DNA of 64,000 bases from Strix aluco (GCF_031877795.1 NC_133940.1:9735985-9799984); one strand, 5' to 3'. Numbered from the stretch's first letter, positions 12,096 to 24,640 are shown. Notes: generated by a model from the letters alone, not told the origin. Program-made: numbers and translations.

Positions 12096-12171
12096 GATCC
12101 AGAATGCAGTGCCTTACTACATCCTGCATTCCCAAACTACTTCCACTGGAAGCAGGGATGGGACCAACTGC
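12096..12171 (-). repeat. Right arm of a 76-bp inverted repeat
   Basis: Reverse complement of 9710-9785 at 75 of 76 positions. It begins GATCCAGAATGCAGTGCC and ends GATGGGACCAACTGC. The flanks show no target-site duplication matching the left arm, which argues against a simple terminal-inverted-repeat transposon. Confidence 0.95.
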
Positions 12172-12284
12172 TTTGCTGTGACCCTGTGGAATATTACAGA
12201 GCTTGACTCATCCCCAAACCAAAATGTCTCAAGCGTGGCATTTCTTCAGTATCAGGTATCATTACTGAACCTAAGAAATCTTTC

Positions 12285-12512
12285 AATAAGAAGCAAAACC
12301 CCATTGTGTCAGGTGCTGTTCAAATACAGGGGACAACATCTGCAGAGGAAAGTCAACAATGTCAGCAGATGAAGCAGACAAGAGCCACGAGGAGATCTAA
12401 CAACATAAGGGTGAGTAATGTCCTTAGGTTGCAGCAGAGAAGCTGGACACAGAACCCAGGTGTCCTGGCTCCCAGCCCTATGCTTACACCACTACATCAA
12501 TACTCCAGGCAC
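12285..12512 (-). mobile_element. MIR-type (CORE) SINE, amniote-wide family
   Basis: On the minus strand the element runs from a tRNA-derived head to a 3' tail. The head reads TGTAGTGGTGTAAGC (A-box-like), then GGGCTGGGAGCCAGGACACC and TGGGTTCTGTG (decayed B-box). The far end reads GAACAGCACCTGACACAATG followed by GGG, close to the tail found in reptile and bird MIR-like copies (cagcgcctagcacaatggg type). The middle core is diverged. It was an RNA polymerase III SINE dependent on a LINE for movement and is now inactive. It is not a tRNA gene. Confidence 0.6.
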
Positions 12513-15120
12513 ACAGGTGCTGCAGTTCTAAGCCTATCAGTCTTCATGGCAGGTGTTACCTCAACTAACATCAAGTAAAGCTGCCATGGCCACTTCTCCC
12601 AGATTTCTTTACTTTTTTTGGCCTTGCCAGTCTTGGTTAGAAAGCAGTCTGCAAACACTGGTGCATTGGGACCCTTCTGTTTGCTTTTTTTCTCAGAGCT
12701 TTTGCCTTGTTTTGTTTTACTGCATATAAACAAACCTCATCCAATTACAGGTGAGTATAAAAACACACACACACATAGCAGTTTTAGAGGGTATTACACC
12801 TCCCCCATCAGTCCCAGCCTTGGGCTATCCATCAAGGATCGTGCTAGATTGTTTCACACTCAGATAATTTAATTTAGTTCAAAACAGCAAAACATGACTT
12901 TGAAAAACCAGTCAGCACACTGTTGTCAGGAAGCTTACCCTAAGTAATTTCTACTTCCAGGCTGCTTCCAAAAGTCTCCCAACTCTGACAGCCAGCTGTG
13001 TATAAGAGGAAACAAGCATCCAGAGAACATGGCTAAAATCAAAGAGGAAGGTTAAGAGGAAAAGCAGCAGGAAAAAAAAGATCACAGTTTAACATCCTAG
13101 TCTTTAAAGGAACTGCTGAGTTACAGGAGGTCTCTAAATGCTCTTAGATGCTCTCTGAGAGAATAGGTCACTGGAAGGTTAGGAGAGGAAGAAAACCTGA
13201 TGAAAGACCAGCAAAAGGAAGGAGGGCTGTAATTTCACCTAAAAGAGGAGCTCTGAATTTGGTGGAGCTGCTGGGGCAGACACTACCACCCATCAGAACT
13301 TTTCTTCTTCCCTGTGGAGAACGAGCAGAATTGTAAAAGCTCCACAATCTTCAAAAATTGTCTCATAATAAGGCACAACAATATCTGCTGCACAGCCAAG
13401 AAAGCAAGAGTTAAGGTTGCCACAGTAACCTCCTTCTGAGATGTTATAGTAGGTTTTTTTCACAGGAGCTTGAAAGAGGAAGGAACCCAAATCACACAGA
13501 TAAAAAGCAACAGAAACCGAGTGCCTCACACCTCCCAGCCTTCCTTGAGGGAGGAATGCAATTAGCCATCCATAAGAGGTTCATATGGCCTTAGTCTATG
13601 AAGAGCCCCAGCCAACTATGTCTTGGCCTGAATCCTGCAAGGACTCTCCTGACGGAAGCAGAAGCTGAGGGTGCTCTGAAATCTGCATGTATTTTTCTTC
13701 TGCTCCAGACTTTGCAAGCTTGGATTGCAAAATTATATTCCTTCAAAAAAATGGACACAGCCCAAACTCTCAGGTGGGCGCATGGCACAGGGCCACCACT
13801 GAAGGAGGCCTGTAATTCTTCAATACTTCAGGGTCTTTAGAAAGACCATGATTATCTTATGACCAGACACCAGACTCACCAAAGGCTCAGCTTCTTCCTC
13901 TCTTCGCTGGCTACTTTATGGCTGATCCTTTAAGCAGGATCTTAATGAAATACAGAAACTCATTCTACCCCTCTTTCTCTAGAAATTTGCTATACAAGAA
14001 AATAAGTAGAAATCCAATTTAATTAACTCTTCTTCCCACCCTACTATTGTTTCTTTCTCACTCTTTTATCAATCATTTTTATTTTCATTAAGCATTTCTG
14101 ATGTAGAAAATGAGGGTGAGGCTGGCAGAGGAGAATTGTGATGGAAACATGTTCAGGTGGCAGGGAAGCTCTCTGAGACTCTTCTGCACTCCACTAGAAG
14201 GCAAAAATTCAATGCAGGCACCTACATGCTCCATATATTTCCAGGCTGAGACCTGCAGAGTGTAAATTCCCTCCCCACTGGCCTTGTGGAGGTGAGATGC
14301 CACAGGGACTACTTACACTGACTTGGCCCCACTTGAATTCTCCTTACCAAAGGAGACCTCTAACTGGCCAAGCTAAGTCCTAACGCCTGAGCTCTACAGA
14401 AGAGCAAACTGCTGAGGAACTTAACCCGGCACATAATATTTCATAACATTCATTTATCCTTCACTCTGGGTGTCAATCTACATGCAGCAACTGAGGCAAG
14501 AAGTAAAGGGTTTATTTTAGGTGTATTCGGTGGTCTATGAAGACCTTGTTTCTTACTGCTTCGTGGGCCCCAGGAACCTCCCACCATCACACTACACTTT
14601 ATATATGGGCAAGAGGGAGGTAAGACTCCAGAAAGAGTGGGAACAAGATGCAAGATCAGGACTTAAGCAGTGACAATAAAAGCTAAATGAGGTGAATGTG
14701 CCAGTGCAAAGAACATTTACTTTACTCCAAGGCTGCAGTTCAGTACCTTCACAACAGCACTGCATTAAGTTATTGTGGCCAACATTAAAGCAAATTCAAA
14801 TACATTTTTTTCTGACAAAATACTATTACCATGCTTCACTACACAAAGACCCAACTGTACATCCCCTAGACCTCTCCATACTCAAGAGGTCTGGATACAA
14901 ATGAGGGATTATGGTAAAGTCCCACCACACATCCACACAGGCACCATCATTTGAAGAAGTGATTCTCTGTTTTGATATTCTAACAAATGTTCTTCCCCTG
15001 AAGTGCAGGAAAGACACATGGTGAGGAACTTATATAGAGCATATGGTGCTGAAATAGCAAGCTGATAAGTCTTTAACAGCTTTTGACAGTGGTAAAAGAT
15101 CAATTATTGCACCATAAATA
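12513..15120. other. Unique non-coding DNA, nothing recognised
   Basis: It contains (AC)6 at 12763-12774 and an isolated perfect splice-donor-like word CAGGTGAGTATAA at about 12748 without a convincing exon upstream. Frames up to 90 codons overlap on both strands and match nothing known to me. Confidence 0.5.
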
Positions 15121-15440
15121 TTAAAAAGTTCCTCCAGCCTTTTGCTGGAATGAATGTATATTTAAACATCAGTGTTTCCCTTTTAATAGCAGCCAATTTG
15201 CCTCAGAATCTGAAAGTTATGCAGTCCCACAAAGTTCAATTAAATGCTCGACTGCTGTATGTTTACATCTTCAGCTGCTAAAGAACAGGCCTAGCATTTG
15301 CAGCACAAACTGCTGAAGCCACTGAAGCTGCAGGCAACCTGAAAATGGCCCTTAACCTTTTGTTAAAACTAAAAGGTAAAATGGAATTGCCATCACTTTC
15401 CTTTCCCTTCCCTGTCATTAAAAGGGTTTACAGCAAAAAT
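15121..15440. promoter_or_regulatory. Candidate conserved non-coding element
   Basis: A complex AT-leaning sequence without repeats or long frames, including TGTTTAC (forkhead-type core), TTCAATTAAATG and TCATTAAAAGG words. The call rests on composition alone and is weak. Confidence 0.2.
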
Positions 15441-18280
15441 AACCAAAGATGCCCCTGGAAAGTATTAGGCAAGAGGGGCTGATCTCCTACACCAACTACT
15501 GTACCAGCTCAGATGTGTAAGTGCAATAGGTTTTATTCTCTGAATTTCTTGACCCATGAGATTTCTCCCTTGCATTAATATCCATATGTGTCTATACATA
15601 CATGTGTGTGCATCTGCTCACACTCCTTCTGGCCTTAATTTTAATCATGAAGCAAATTGGCAGCCCCCTTTTAATAGTTCTCTGTGGAAAGTCACTGAGG
15701 TTAAACAATGATGATATAGGTTTGCCTCTAAAATGAATACTATACATTGTATTTTTATGGAGATTTGATGACAGAACCACATGTAATGACCCTGGGGTCC
15801 AGTTCAAAGCAGCACTAAATGGAAACTGACACTGAGCTGCACATTTTGGGTTTGGATCCAGAGCTAAACTGTCCTATTATGGTTCTGAAATTATTCATAT
15901 GGATCCACTGTTAGTACTTAAGGGCAACATATTCCAGTAGCACATCGACTTCTTGCTCTGAAAAGCTTTCCATCCAAGGGAAGGTATCTTAGCATGCTTT
16001 GGGCTTTAAAAAAGTGCCTGTCTCTGCTGACTGCTGTAGGTAGGGCTGTTAAAAACTGTATGCATTATTTATACCAGTGGGATCATACAGTGATAGCAGT
16101 GAAGGTCAAGGCTCTTTTGTGCACCAGCGGACAGACACTCACTTGCTGTGTGAACAGACAAAACCAACAGAGACAGAGAAAAGGATACAAAGGGTAATGA
16201 ATGCATAGGTCCCAGCACAGCACTGCTGAAAAGCAGAGTGGAGTTTCCTTGCTCCCAGGCCAGTGCATCACCTGCCAGGCCAAATTACTGCTCTGCTTCT
16301 CACACGTTTCAACATCTGCCCATATTTGACTCTTTACGATCCAGATTCCCAACATGCCCTGACGGCATGGCCAACCCTACACACAGCAAACCACCTTGTG
16401 CACAAGTACTGTTTTCAGTGAAATATTTCTATCCCCATTAGTGTTCTATATATGGCCACGAAAGTGCTATAGTTTAATTAAAGCCAGGTAGGCCAATTAC
16501 AAATATTGTATTAAGGATAAAGAAAAAAACCTTAGGTCAAATATAGCATGGAATGGTATGAAATCGCACCTCCATATATAAAATGCCACACTAACCCATA
16601 CCTCTCTCACATGGGAGTTGCCAATTTTCATCTCTTGATTGTTCTAGCTGGAAAGACACACCTTGTCTTTGGGTCTTGTCCCCTCTCCCTTTTGCACCCA
16701 TACCCTCCCACTTTACACTAACTGAAGTTCTTCAGCCTACCTCATTTCCTGCCACATCCGAGATGCAGTGCTCCTGGGTAGTGGCCATTGTCAATCAGCT
16801 GGATTGTCTTATCTTGGATGAATACATTTATCTTCCCCTTTTCTCTGTCACATTTTGAGTACAGATCATTACATAGCACAAGCATAATAGCTGTTGTTGG
16901 CCTTTGCATCTTATCACCTAATGGCAGTCTTGCCCAGCAGTCTTAAGAGTTCTCCTTTCTTAGAAATCATACTTGGTTGGAAATGCCACTCTGAAGTTAG
17001 ATCCATCTGCTCCTAAGCATCCTTAACTCTGCAGCCTTCTGTTCTTACCTTCAGGTCAGACCTGAGCCAAGGTTCAGATATGTCCTGGCAGACTGTGATG
17101 ATAGCAATTTGTACTATTTCTGAATATCTTCAGCCAAACCTGCCAGGGAAATTAACCTACAGGGCAAAATCAGAGAGCACATGGTTAAAGATAGAACTAC
17201 AGCAATCAGTAGCAGGTGGGGTAAGCTAAACAAAAAAGGAACTTCTGAAGAAAAGTTAAAGATCAGAGTGGTGCCCTTGGGAATAGAGTGACATGAAAAA
17301 GCAGAGCTTACATCCTCCTTCCTCATCCAACACATGTTGTCTATACCATTTGCATTAAATGACCCCTTAATTGCACAAGGGCAATGCATGCCAGCAAGGA
17401 CGCCATCTAACTGATGGGCAGGTCAGCAGAAGAGAACAGAATCAAGGCAGTGATTGTCAACATGCTCCAACTTGGGATGACCTTCTCCATGAAGAGACTA
17501 CTCACAGCTAGGTAGGGTTCAGCCAGCCCAAAGCTGAGGAGGGTGTTTGTAGCTAGCCTTCAGCAAATGACTGCTTGCAGCAACTATGATGAGCTATAAA
17601 AGAAGCTCTCCCCTAGTTACCAAACAAAGCAAGAAACTAATATTGTAGGTGAGAAAAAAGAGAGGAGAAGTCCCCAACCACATTCAGAACAGTGAGAGAG
17701 GCAGCCTGGAGGCAGGGAGGGAACATGGTATCTGTGAAGCTGCCTGCGACCATGCCTGGCTGAGCCTAAATCTATTATAAGAGACCCTTGAGAAAAATTC
17801 TCATTTCTTCAAAACTAGGCTCTTTTCCCCCTTCTCTAACATTTGTGTCATTTTAAAAAATGTTTATGCTTGTCTAACTCTGAGTAATTTATTTCTGCAA
17901 TTTGGCTCTGCTTCAGTCCTAAGGGTATTTTTTTGTTTGTTTGGGATTTTCAAAGAGGATTTTGTGCTCACAAAACACCCCAGATTGACAACTCCAGGAA
18001 ATAAAAGCTCCCATTGAGCAGAGTGCCTCTATTAGGCAAGTACCCTGCACTACCTCCCCTCTGCTTCCCCCGGTGAGCCACACACCCAACAGAACAGCAG
18101 GCCATGCTGTTGGCTGGCGCGGCAGGCTACTGCTTCACTAGCGTGAGCCAGGTCTACAAAGCGGATAGCAGTCCCAAGGAAACCAATGGAGACCAGTCAC
18201 TGTGACCTGACATCCCAACCAGCAGACACGCTAACTGGCAGCTGTGACCCCAAAAACCCAGAGGTGGAAAACAGCTCACA
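15441..18280. other. Unique non-coding DNA, nothing recognised
   Basis: Only short overlapping frames are present (maximum 91 codons, minus, 17389-17114), with no domain likeness. Sequence around 18040-18260 is somewhat richer in G+C and CpG than the surroundings but too weak to call a CpG island. Confidence 0.5.
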
Positions 18281-18365
18281 AGTTTTGATGTAAATCAGAC
18301 AGATCCTGTGTTGATTAATCACTTGCTATAATCTATTAGCAACACTGATTAAACCTCGACGTAGG
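18281..18365. promoter_or_regulatory. Candidate short conserved element
   Basis: Contains TTGATTAATCAC, TGTAAATCAGACAG and CTGATTAAACC within 85 bases, a cluster of ATTA-type and PBX/MEIS-like words. Inference from motif density only. Confidence 0.2.
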
Positions 18366-21080
18366 TCAGCTTCCTTCATAGTTAGCCACAGTGCAGTGGG
18401 AAGGGAATAGAAGAGCTCACAGTACGGGACAGATTCAGGGCCCAGAGTGTTAGAGTCCCACTTTTAGTGGATTACAGGAATTTACCAAACAACAAACTCG
18501 ACAGACGAAACAGACCACAGACCTATTAATTATGAATACACTTTAGTTGGTGTTAGCCAACAGGTTTGATGAGATTAGCCAAGAAGGAGAGAGAAAGACA
18601 ACATCAGGTCAGGAATAATATTCCTTCTTTGCCCAGACATTAACCTCCATTGATTTTATACCCTAATACTCTTATTCTATTTCATATCACTTCACACTCC
18701 ATAATTTTCTTTTATGTTCATTTTCTTTACCATTTTGGATACCTTCTTTATTACAATGTCCTCTACACATTGTTCCACAGAAGCAGCTCATGCCATATAA
18801 AAACATAATCTGAGTCCCTCTGATTCCATACTTTTATTTCACACACAAGTGTCTGCTTTAAAAGATGCGTATTTTGTGCCTTGATTTCAACAACAACAAA
18901 GAAAAACATGTATATACCCTCTTTGTGGTGTATTAATCACAGTCTAGTGCTTTCAATCCAAAGTTTATCACAAATCATGTGATACCTGCACACAGGTATA
19001 TAAAATAATGGAACTTCTAACAAGTTCATCTGTGATTATATTTGTTGCTAAACTGGACTACTATTCAGGCTCACTATTAAACGCTTCTGTCTGCACTGTA
19101 TGTGTTTTTATTGCTGAAGCTGAGGAAATAGCAGGTAGCTCTAACTGTGCAAAATGCAAAATGTCCCCCCCTATGCAGTGTCCCTGTTAGAACTGGGGCC
19201 CAGGCCTGGGAAGCTGATGGAAAGAGCCAAGGAAATTCTTCCAGAAGGTAGGCAGACATAAGGGAAGAATTTTTCTTCAGGACATTCCTAAAGAAAGTAA
19301 CTGCAAGACCTGTTGGAAGACATGTGCTTTGAAGCTTACTTTAAAGCTAGAGCCATTTTCAATCCAATTTAAGAGCAAAGAATTGTGACATTCATCCAAA
19401 ACCTCCTTAGAATGGGCCATCCTCTTTTAAAACAGCACAGCACAGGGAGGGGAGTAACTTCTCAGATGGATGAGCCAAAAGAAGAAGGTCAATACCTTAA
19501 ATCCCACCCAGGGAACTCTAGGCAAGTAACACAGCTCATGGGCCATTAGTGTTGCATCAACCCAGCAGGACTGTTGCCTACTGAGGTTCTAATCCAGGTT
19601 AGACACCTGTGTTAACTCAGGACCTGGATGCAAAGTGGCAGTGCTCTGACCAGTGCCAGCCCAAAGGCATTGCGTGTCTCAAGAGCCCCGCCTCATGAAA
19701 GAAAAAAAACACATACATCTTCAAATGAGAACGAGATCGGGGTGAGGGGAGGAGGGGGCTGTTTTGTTTTCTTGGTTGTTTTGGGGGTTGGTTTTCTTAA
19801 GACTGACTCCAGCAAAAGTATGCCCATTATAGTGTTTAGAAGCGCAGAGAGCTTACTAACGCAGTGCCACACTGTTAGTGGCATGAGTTTCTGGACTAAT
19901 TTAGGCCAAAAATTGAATAATGCAGCAGCATCTCCAATGACTGAAATACAAATGATAGCAAGGAGCACATCCAAGGACATGGCTGCAAACTCCTGCACAG
20001 ATCGAGCAACACCTGCTTAGCAAGAGCTACAACAACTCCACACTGCAAACTGTCATGTCCTATGGCAAGTGTCCATCTCTCACGTCAGGGCAGAGAGAAA
20101 TCTTGCCATTCCTAGTCTTTTCCCAGCCTCCCAACTACACTGCAGGATTATCTACATGAAGCTCCAGCCAACTAGCTCTTACACCTTGCACACTGCCAAC
20201 CTCTGGCATTGGTTCAAACAAAGAGGAAACAGAGGTGAAGTAATCAGTCTTCTAGTGACTCAAAACTGTTCTGCGCAGCTTTGTAACTTCCTAGAAATAC
20301 TCAGTGCTGAAACTACTGGAGGGTTTTTTTTGTTGAAAAACACTACTTTGATCAAGATCATTTATGTCATTTCAATTGTGGCATAACTATGAACTTTAGC
20401 AAATTGGGAAAAAATGGCCAAATTCCCCTTTTTATTTGGAAAAACTAATTTCCCATTTCATATCATTTACAGTACTCACAGAGTCATCACTTCCAGAATG
20501 TGAGGTGTCATATTATAGTAAATGAAATAATTAGATTTCACACCTTAAACCATCAGCAGCAATTCTGAAACACCTTATCAAGATTACAGTGTCTCCTCCT
20601 GGGAAGAGACTGTCACAGTGGAGCATTAACAGTGACTATTACTAACATGTCAGGGAACATTGTCTAACAAAAAACAACATGAAAAAGGAAAACTGAACAA
20701 TGTGTAAAATAATATTTTATAACTTCCTTTCAATTATAATTTTTTTTTAGTGATGAGTTAGTGCCTTTGGCATACACTGCAGGCCAGGCAGTAGATGGTG
20801 CATGGTGGCAGTTGGGGATGGGGAATGTGACTTGATGTTGGCACTGGAATCCTTCAGTAACTTAGAAGAATTTAGGTTAATCTGCCATTATCTGCCAACC
20901 CGTGAACAGTTTTCCTGCTTTTTGTCACTGGCAGGGATGTCTCATTAAAGATTGAAGATCATCATTTTTAGATTCCAAACCACCCAGCCAATGTAATTAA
21001 CATTGCACGAACCAAAAGTAATCAAGCATCACTTTAGGATGTTTTCTGGGTGTTTTTGTTGTCTGGGGTTTTGGTTGTGG
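18366..21080. other. Unique non-coding DNA with G-rich patch
   Basis: No gene is recognised. A 130-codon plus frame (19628-20020) is almost wholly overlapped by a 101-codon minus frame and has no domain likeness. A G-rich patch at about 19739-19758 has three G-runs within short distance. Confidence 0.45.
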
Positions 21081-21108
21081 GTGGGGTTTTTTTGTTTTTT
21101 TTTTTTTT
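21081..21108. repeat. GT-rich to poly(T) low-complexity tract
   Basis: A G/T-only stretch ends in a run of 14 T at 21095-21108. On the minus strand it would be an A-tail, but no retrocopy is recognisable next to it. Confidence 0.7.
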
Positions 21109-22420
21109 AAATAAGCTGTGCAAGCATGTCCAGGAAAGTAAGGAATCTCTGCCTTGAACCAGTCAGGTGAAGTGCAGCGCCCGTCTGTTCAGACATTTCA
21201 GTCTCAGTTGCAGGGCTACAGTTCCTGACCTTCCCTTTAGCTCCAACTGCAATATGTAACAGACTGCACATTTCAGATGGGCACAAGTGGAGATGATAAT
21301 GTCTCGGAAATCAGACTTTGCAGGTTACCTAGCAAGATCAGGGCAACACCTACATTAATGAAAGCAAAACTGTGTACCACAACACTTAATTCTTAAGGGA
21401 GTCTAAAATGTCAGTGGAAACATCCAAGCAAATAATACAAAGCACAGAGATGAACCCAAAGCTGAGATGAGAAGGGATTTCAAAGAACAAGGTCCCCAGG
21501 AAAGAAAGTTTCCCAGAAGTAGAGTAGGTTCGAAAGCAATACTAATACTAATCCTAGAAATGGCACACAATGGGGTAGACAGAGAGTTCCCGAAGAAACC
21601 AGTTTCATCCAAAATACTATCAAAGAAGTCAAACACATTTTTCAAAACAGGTTTGACTGACTTTGGACAACACAGAGAGAAGATCCAATGATTAAAGCTA
21701 GGCTATAATTAAGTGCAGAGGTAGAAGGAACTTGCTCTATCTAGTCAGGGCCACAAAAACCAAGGACCATGGCAAGCCACAGTGACAGAGTATGTATGCA
21801 GAGGATGGGTCTACATTCAGGAAACCAGGACTCCTTACCACAAAAAGGGGTCCTGAATGGCAAACAGGCAAGACCAGAGCCAGCAAGAGGAGCAACCTGA
21901 GTATACAAGGGAAGGGAGGGTAGCAGGGGAGGGGGCAGAGCAGGGCAGCCTCAGCCACCAGCAGCACTGCCTTGATGCACACCTGGCAGGCACCTGGGAG
22001 CACGCGGGGCCCATGGCTCAGAGCACGTTGCACAGAACCAGCCTCAGATCAGACCCCCAACTACTCCTGCCTGTTTCATGGCTTCTGTCAGCAGTCGTGA
22101 TACTGAAAAAGAGAAACGCATTTTGCCCAAAAGCTGTGTGGGCCAAGGGGAGTAAATTTACAATGACATATTTCAGCATTTCCAAAATTATATTTTGCCA
22201 GGATATCCAGTTCACGGGAAGTGTCAAAATATTTGGTAGCAGTCTGATTCAAACTGACACAAAATGTAATTAAAAAAAAAGTTGTTTTACAACATGGAAA
22301 ATCTGCCTTTTGGCCAGCTCTAACTGATAGCCCAGTGTCAGCTCAAAAAAACCTGGCATGTGTTACTTCCTTCTATTTTTCCCTTATTACATCGCACAAC
22401 TGTAAGAACAAGGGGGTAGC
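21109..22420. other. Unique non-coding DNA containing a G-quadruplex motif
   Basis: A G-quadruplex-type motif lies at 21909-21935 inside a purine-rich stretch. Frames at 21857-22273 (+) and 22033-21737 (-) overlap and are unrecognised. Confidence 0.45.
21909..21935 (+). other. Predicted G-quadruplex motif
   Basis: Five G-runs (3, 3, 3, 4 and 5 bases) are separated by loops of 2, 1, 5 and 1 bases, meeting the usual four-runs-of-three rule with a spare run. Folding is predicted from the pattern only. Confidence 0.7.
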
Positions 22421-22640
22421 TTGCCTGTTAGATTTCATCTGGCTAATATGAATCTGTCCCCCATTTTCAATCAGCAGAATTAGCAGTCAATCAGTCAAGT
22501 TCTTTTCTAACATCAGTGCAGAAAATGCAAAAGGTTTGCATTTATTTTATAGTTTTATGGCAGCTAGGCTACCTTTAGAGATTTATGTCTTGCCTTCACG
22601 CTTTACAGCGCTCCTTGAAACATTAGTAATATCATCTAGG
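22421..22640. promoter_or_regulatory. Candidate conserved element with octamer palindrome
   Basis: Contains AAATGCAAA and TTTGCATTT separated by AGG (22523-22543), a perfect inverted pair of POU octamer-like half sites, with TAAT and CAATCAGTCAA words nearby. No coding potential. Enhancer function is an inference. Confidence 0.3.
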
Positions 22641-23480
22641 CAGGAGCAATAAAACGCCAGGACCCTTTACCACATGCAACTCTGTCTGACACCAAATCAA
22701 GTTTCTCAAGTGAAATATAGATTGAAGAAAGAAGTGGCATGAGGAACGGAATCAAATTCATCTCAGTTATACTCATGCCACTGATGTCAATATATTACAT
22801 CCCTACCAGGCTAAACCAAGTGTTTCTTCTGAAAGATGCAAGAGTAGAAGTACAGCTTTGGATCTGAAACTAGACTGACACAGGGGTCTGCATCTATTTT
22901 TAACATTACATAGTCTTATACTGTCTAACTCTGAATCAGCCTTTTTTTTTTAAATAATAATTTTTATCTTTTCTGTTCAAAGCCATCTAAAAGAAGATTT
23001 AATAAGACAGTAGGAAATGTGTATAGAGGAGAAATAACAGACTGATTTTAATCCTACTGTTAGTCAATGAAAAGATTCTAGACGAAAGACTGCAGATAAC
23101 CTAATAGTCTTTTCAGTCTCTGTCTCCAGTTCCCCGGATCTTGTGGGAGAATTAAATGTGAATTGCAGCCACAGCCTGGCGATCACACTAGATACTTATT
23201 TTCAGGACACTGTTGAAAAAAGAGACATTTACTTCAGCAGACTTTACTTCTGTGGACTTCTGAGCACCAAGTTGCCCCAAGAAAAGACCTTCTCCTCACT
23301 CAACATAAGACACTTCATGTCATTCTGGCAACACTAAGAGCATGAACATACTTTGTAGCCTCTGACGTGCTGTCAAAGAAGGGGAAAATACTCGGTGCAA
23401 TTGAGAATTGAATTCACAGTGTATTAAAGCAAACAAGAATGAAATCAAACCGCCATCAGAAGAATGACTTACATAAAATG
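22641..23480. other. Unique non-coding DNA, nothing recognised
   Basis: One T-rich run near 22942-22951; otherwise featureless unique sequence. Confidence 0.5.
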
Positions 23481-23720
23481 CCTAACGGGGTGCTTGAATG
23501 CCATGATGTATATGCCAATCTCCATCCTTCAGGATGGACCAGCAGCAAAATATTTATCGTGCTGCCCCTCTTGAAGATTTCTCTTGTTGCCAAGCAGAAT
23601 TTTAAGGCTCTTCCCTGTTATGCTGTCCTCGACAGCTGTCAAATAGGAGCCGCCTCCTGCCAATATGGCTGTCCAAAAGGACACGCTGGTCAAAGCATTT
23701 TGTCCTTGGCTCACACTGCC
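23481..23720. promoter_or_regulatory. Candidate conserved element, open on both strands
   Basis: Contains CCAATATGGC (YY1-type core), GACAGCTGTCAAA (E-box joined to a MEIS-like half site) and a CCATCCTTCAGGATGG palindrome at about 23522-23537. A plus frame of 106 codons (23439-23759) and a minus frame of 61 codons cross it; neither is recognisable. A regulatory element is more likely than a gene, but neither is shown. Confidence 0.28.
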
Positions 23721-24640
23721 ACTTACTGCCTAGTGCTGTGCAGTTACTTGATCTTCTAAACCCCTCTTCATACTCAAAAATTAAATCACTTCTTTCCTAA
23801 AAAGCAGAAGTCCAAGGTGACCAGAGTTCAGTATGCCTCCAAACAAATACATTTATTAACACATACATTACTTCATTAACACCTAAGTTAAAAATTACTG
23901 GTTATCTATAGTCAAAAATCAAATGGAAATGGGGTCCCAGCCTTCCAGGAATGCTGCCTTTGAAATACTGAAATGATGACTTTATAATGCAGAATGAGGT
24001 CTGAAATACAAAAACTCCTGTCCCTAAGAGGCTCTGCTGTGCCCTAGTTGTAGGCTTGATGAACAGATCCAACATGCTGCATGTGCTGTGAGGCCAACTG
24101 TGAGTCCTCAGATCCAGGGAGGTGTGTTTTAGTATTTAGTAAGGTTCATAACTGCATATTCTGCCCTGACCCAGAGTATCTGACCAAAGGCCTGCCTTTC
24201 ATAAATCCAACTGTCAGTGTCCTGTCACACTGATCAAGTGATAATGAGCAACAGCACTTGGCGGTGTTAGTTAGCCCACATTCTAGGTGGGCTATGATGT
24301 GCCCATCCCCTTCGTGGCTAGACATCATATCACACATGCAGCACAGGGTAGAGGACGTTAGTGTTTAGGAAGATATGTGTTGGCCACCATGTAAGAGTAC
24401 CCCGCTGTGTGATTAACTGCAGCCACCAGCCAGGCTCCACAGCATGTTTTCCCCACATGCTGCCTTATGGTCAAGCCTTTCTGCAAATTGAGAAATTCAC
24501 CCAAAAGTGAACACTTCTAATGCTTGGGGCAAGCACTGACTATGCAGACTACTCCCAAGAGACTCCGCTTTGAACTCACGCATGTCTAGAAATTATGTTT
24601 TGCATGCTCTCTGTACAGTGAAGACTAAGAGATCACAGTC
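23721..24640. other. Unique non-coding DNA, nothing recognised
   Basis: No repeats, RNA genes or credible exons are seen. Confidence 0.5.

Noticed and set aside
9710..12171. DNA transposon with 76-bp terminal inverted repeats
   Set aside because: No transposase-like frame in the spacer and no matching target-site duplication outside the arms. It is kept as an unexplained inverted repeat.
12430..12512. tRNA gene on the minus strand
   Set aside because: The A- and B-box-like words belong to a decayed MIR SINE head. No cloverleaf with paired acceptor stem is visible.
12748..12756. Perfect splice donor CAG|GTGAGTA as the end of an exon
   Set aside because: The upstream frame (from 12618) is unrecognisable and no convincing acceptor-exon pair was found. 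A perfect 9-mer donor occurs by chance in long DNA.
19739..19758. G-quadruplex motif
   Set aside because: Only three G-runs lie within range; the next run is more than 20 bases away.
19628..20020. 130-codon plus frame as a gene
   Set aside because: It is almost wholly overlapped by a minus frame, with low-complexity GGGG and TTTT content and no domain likeness.
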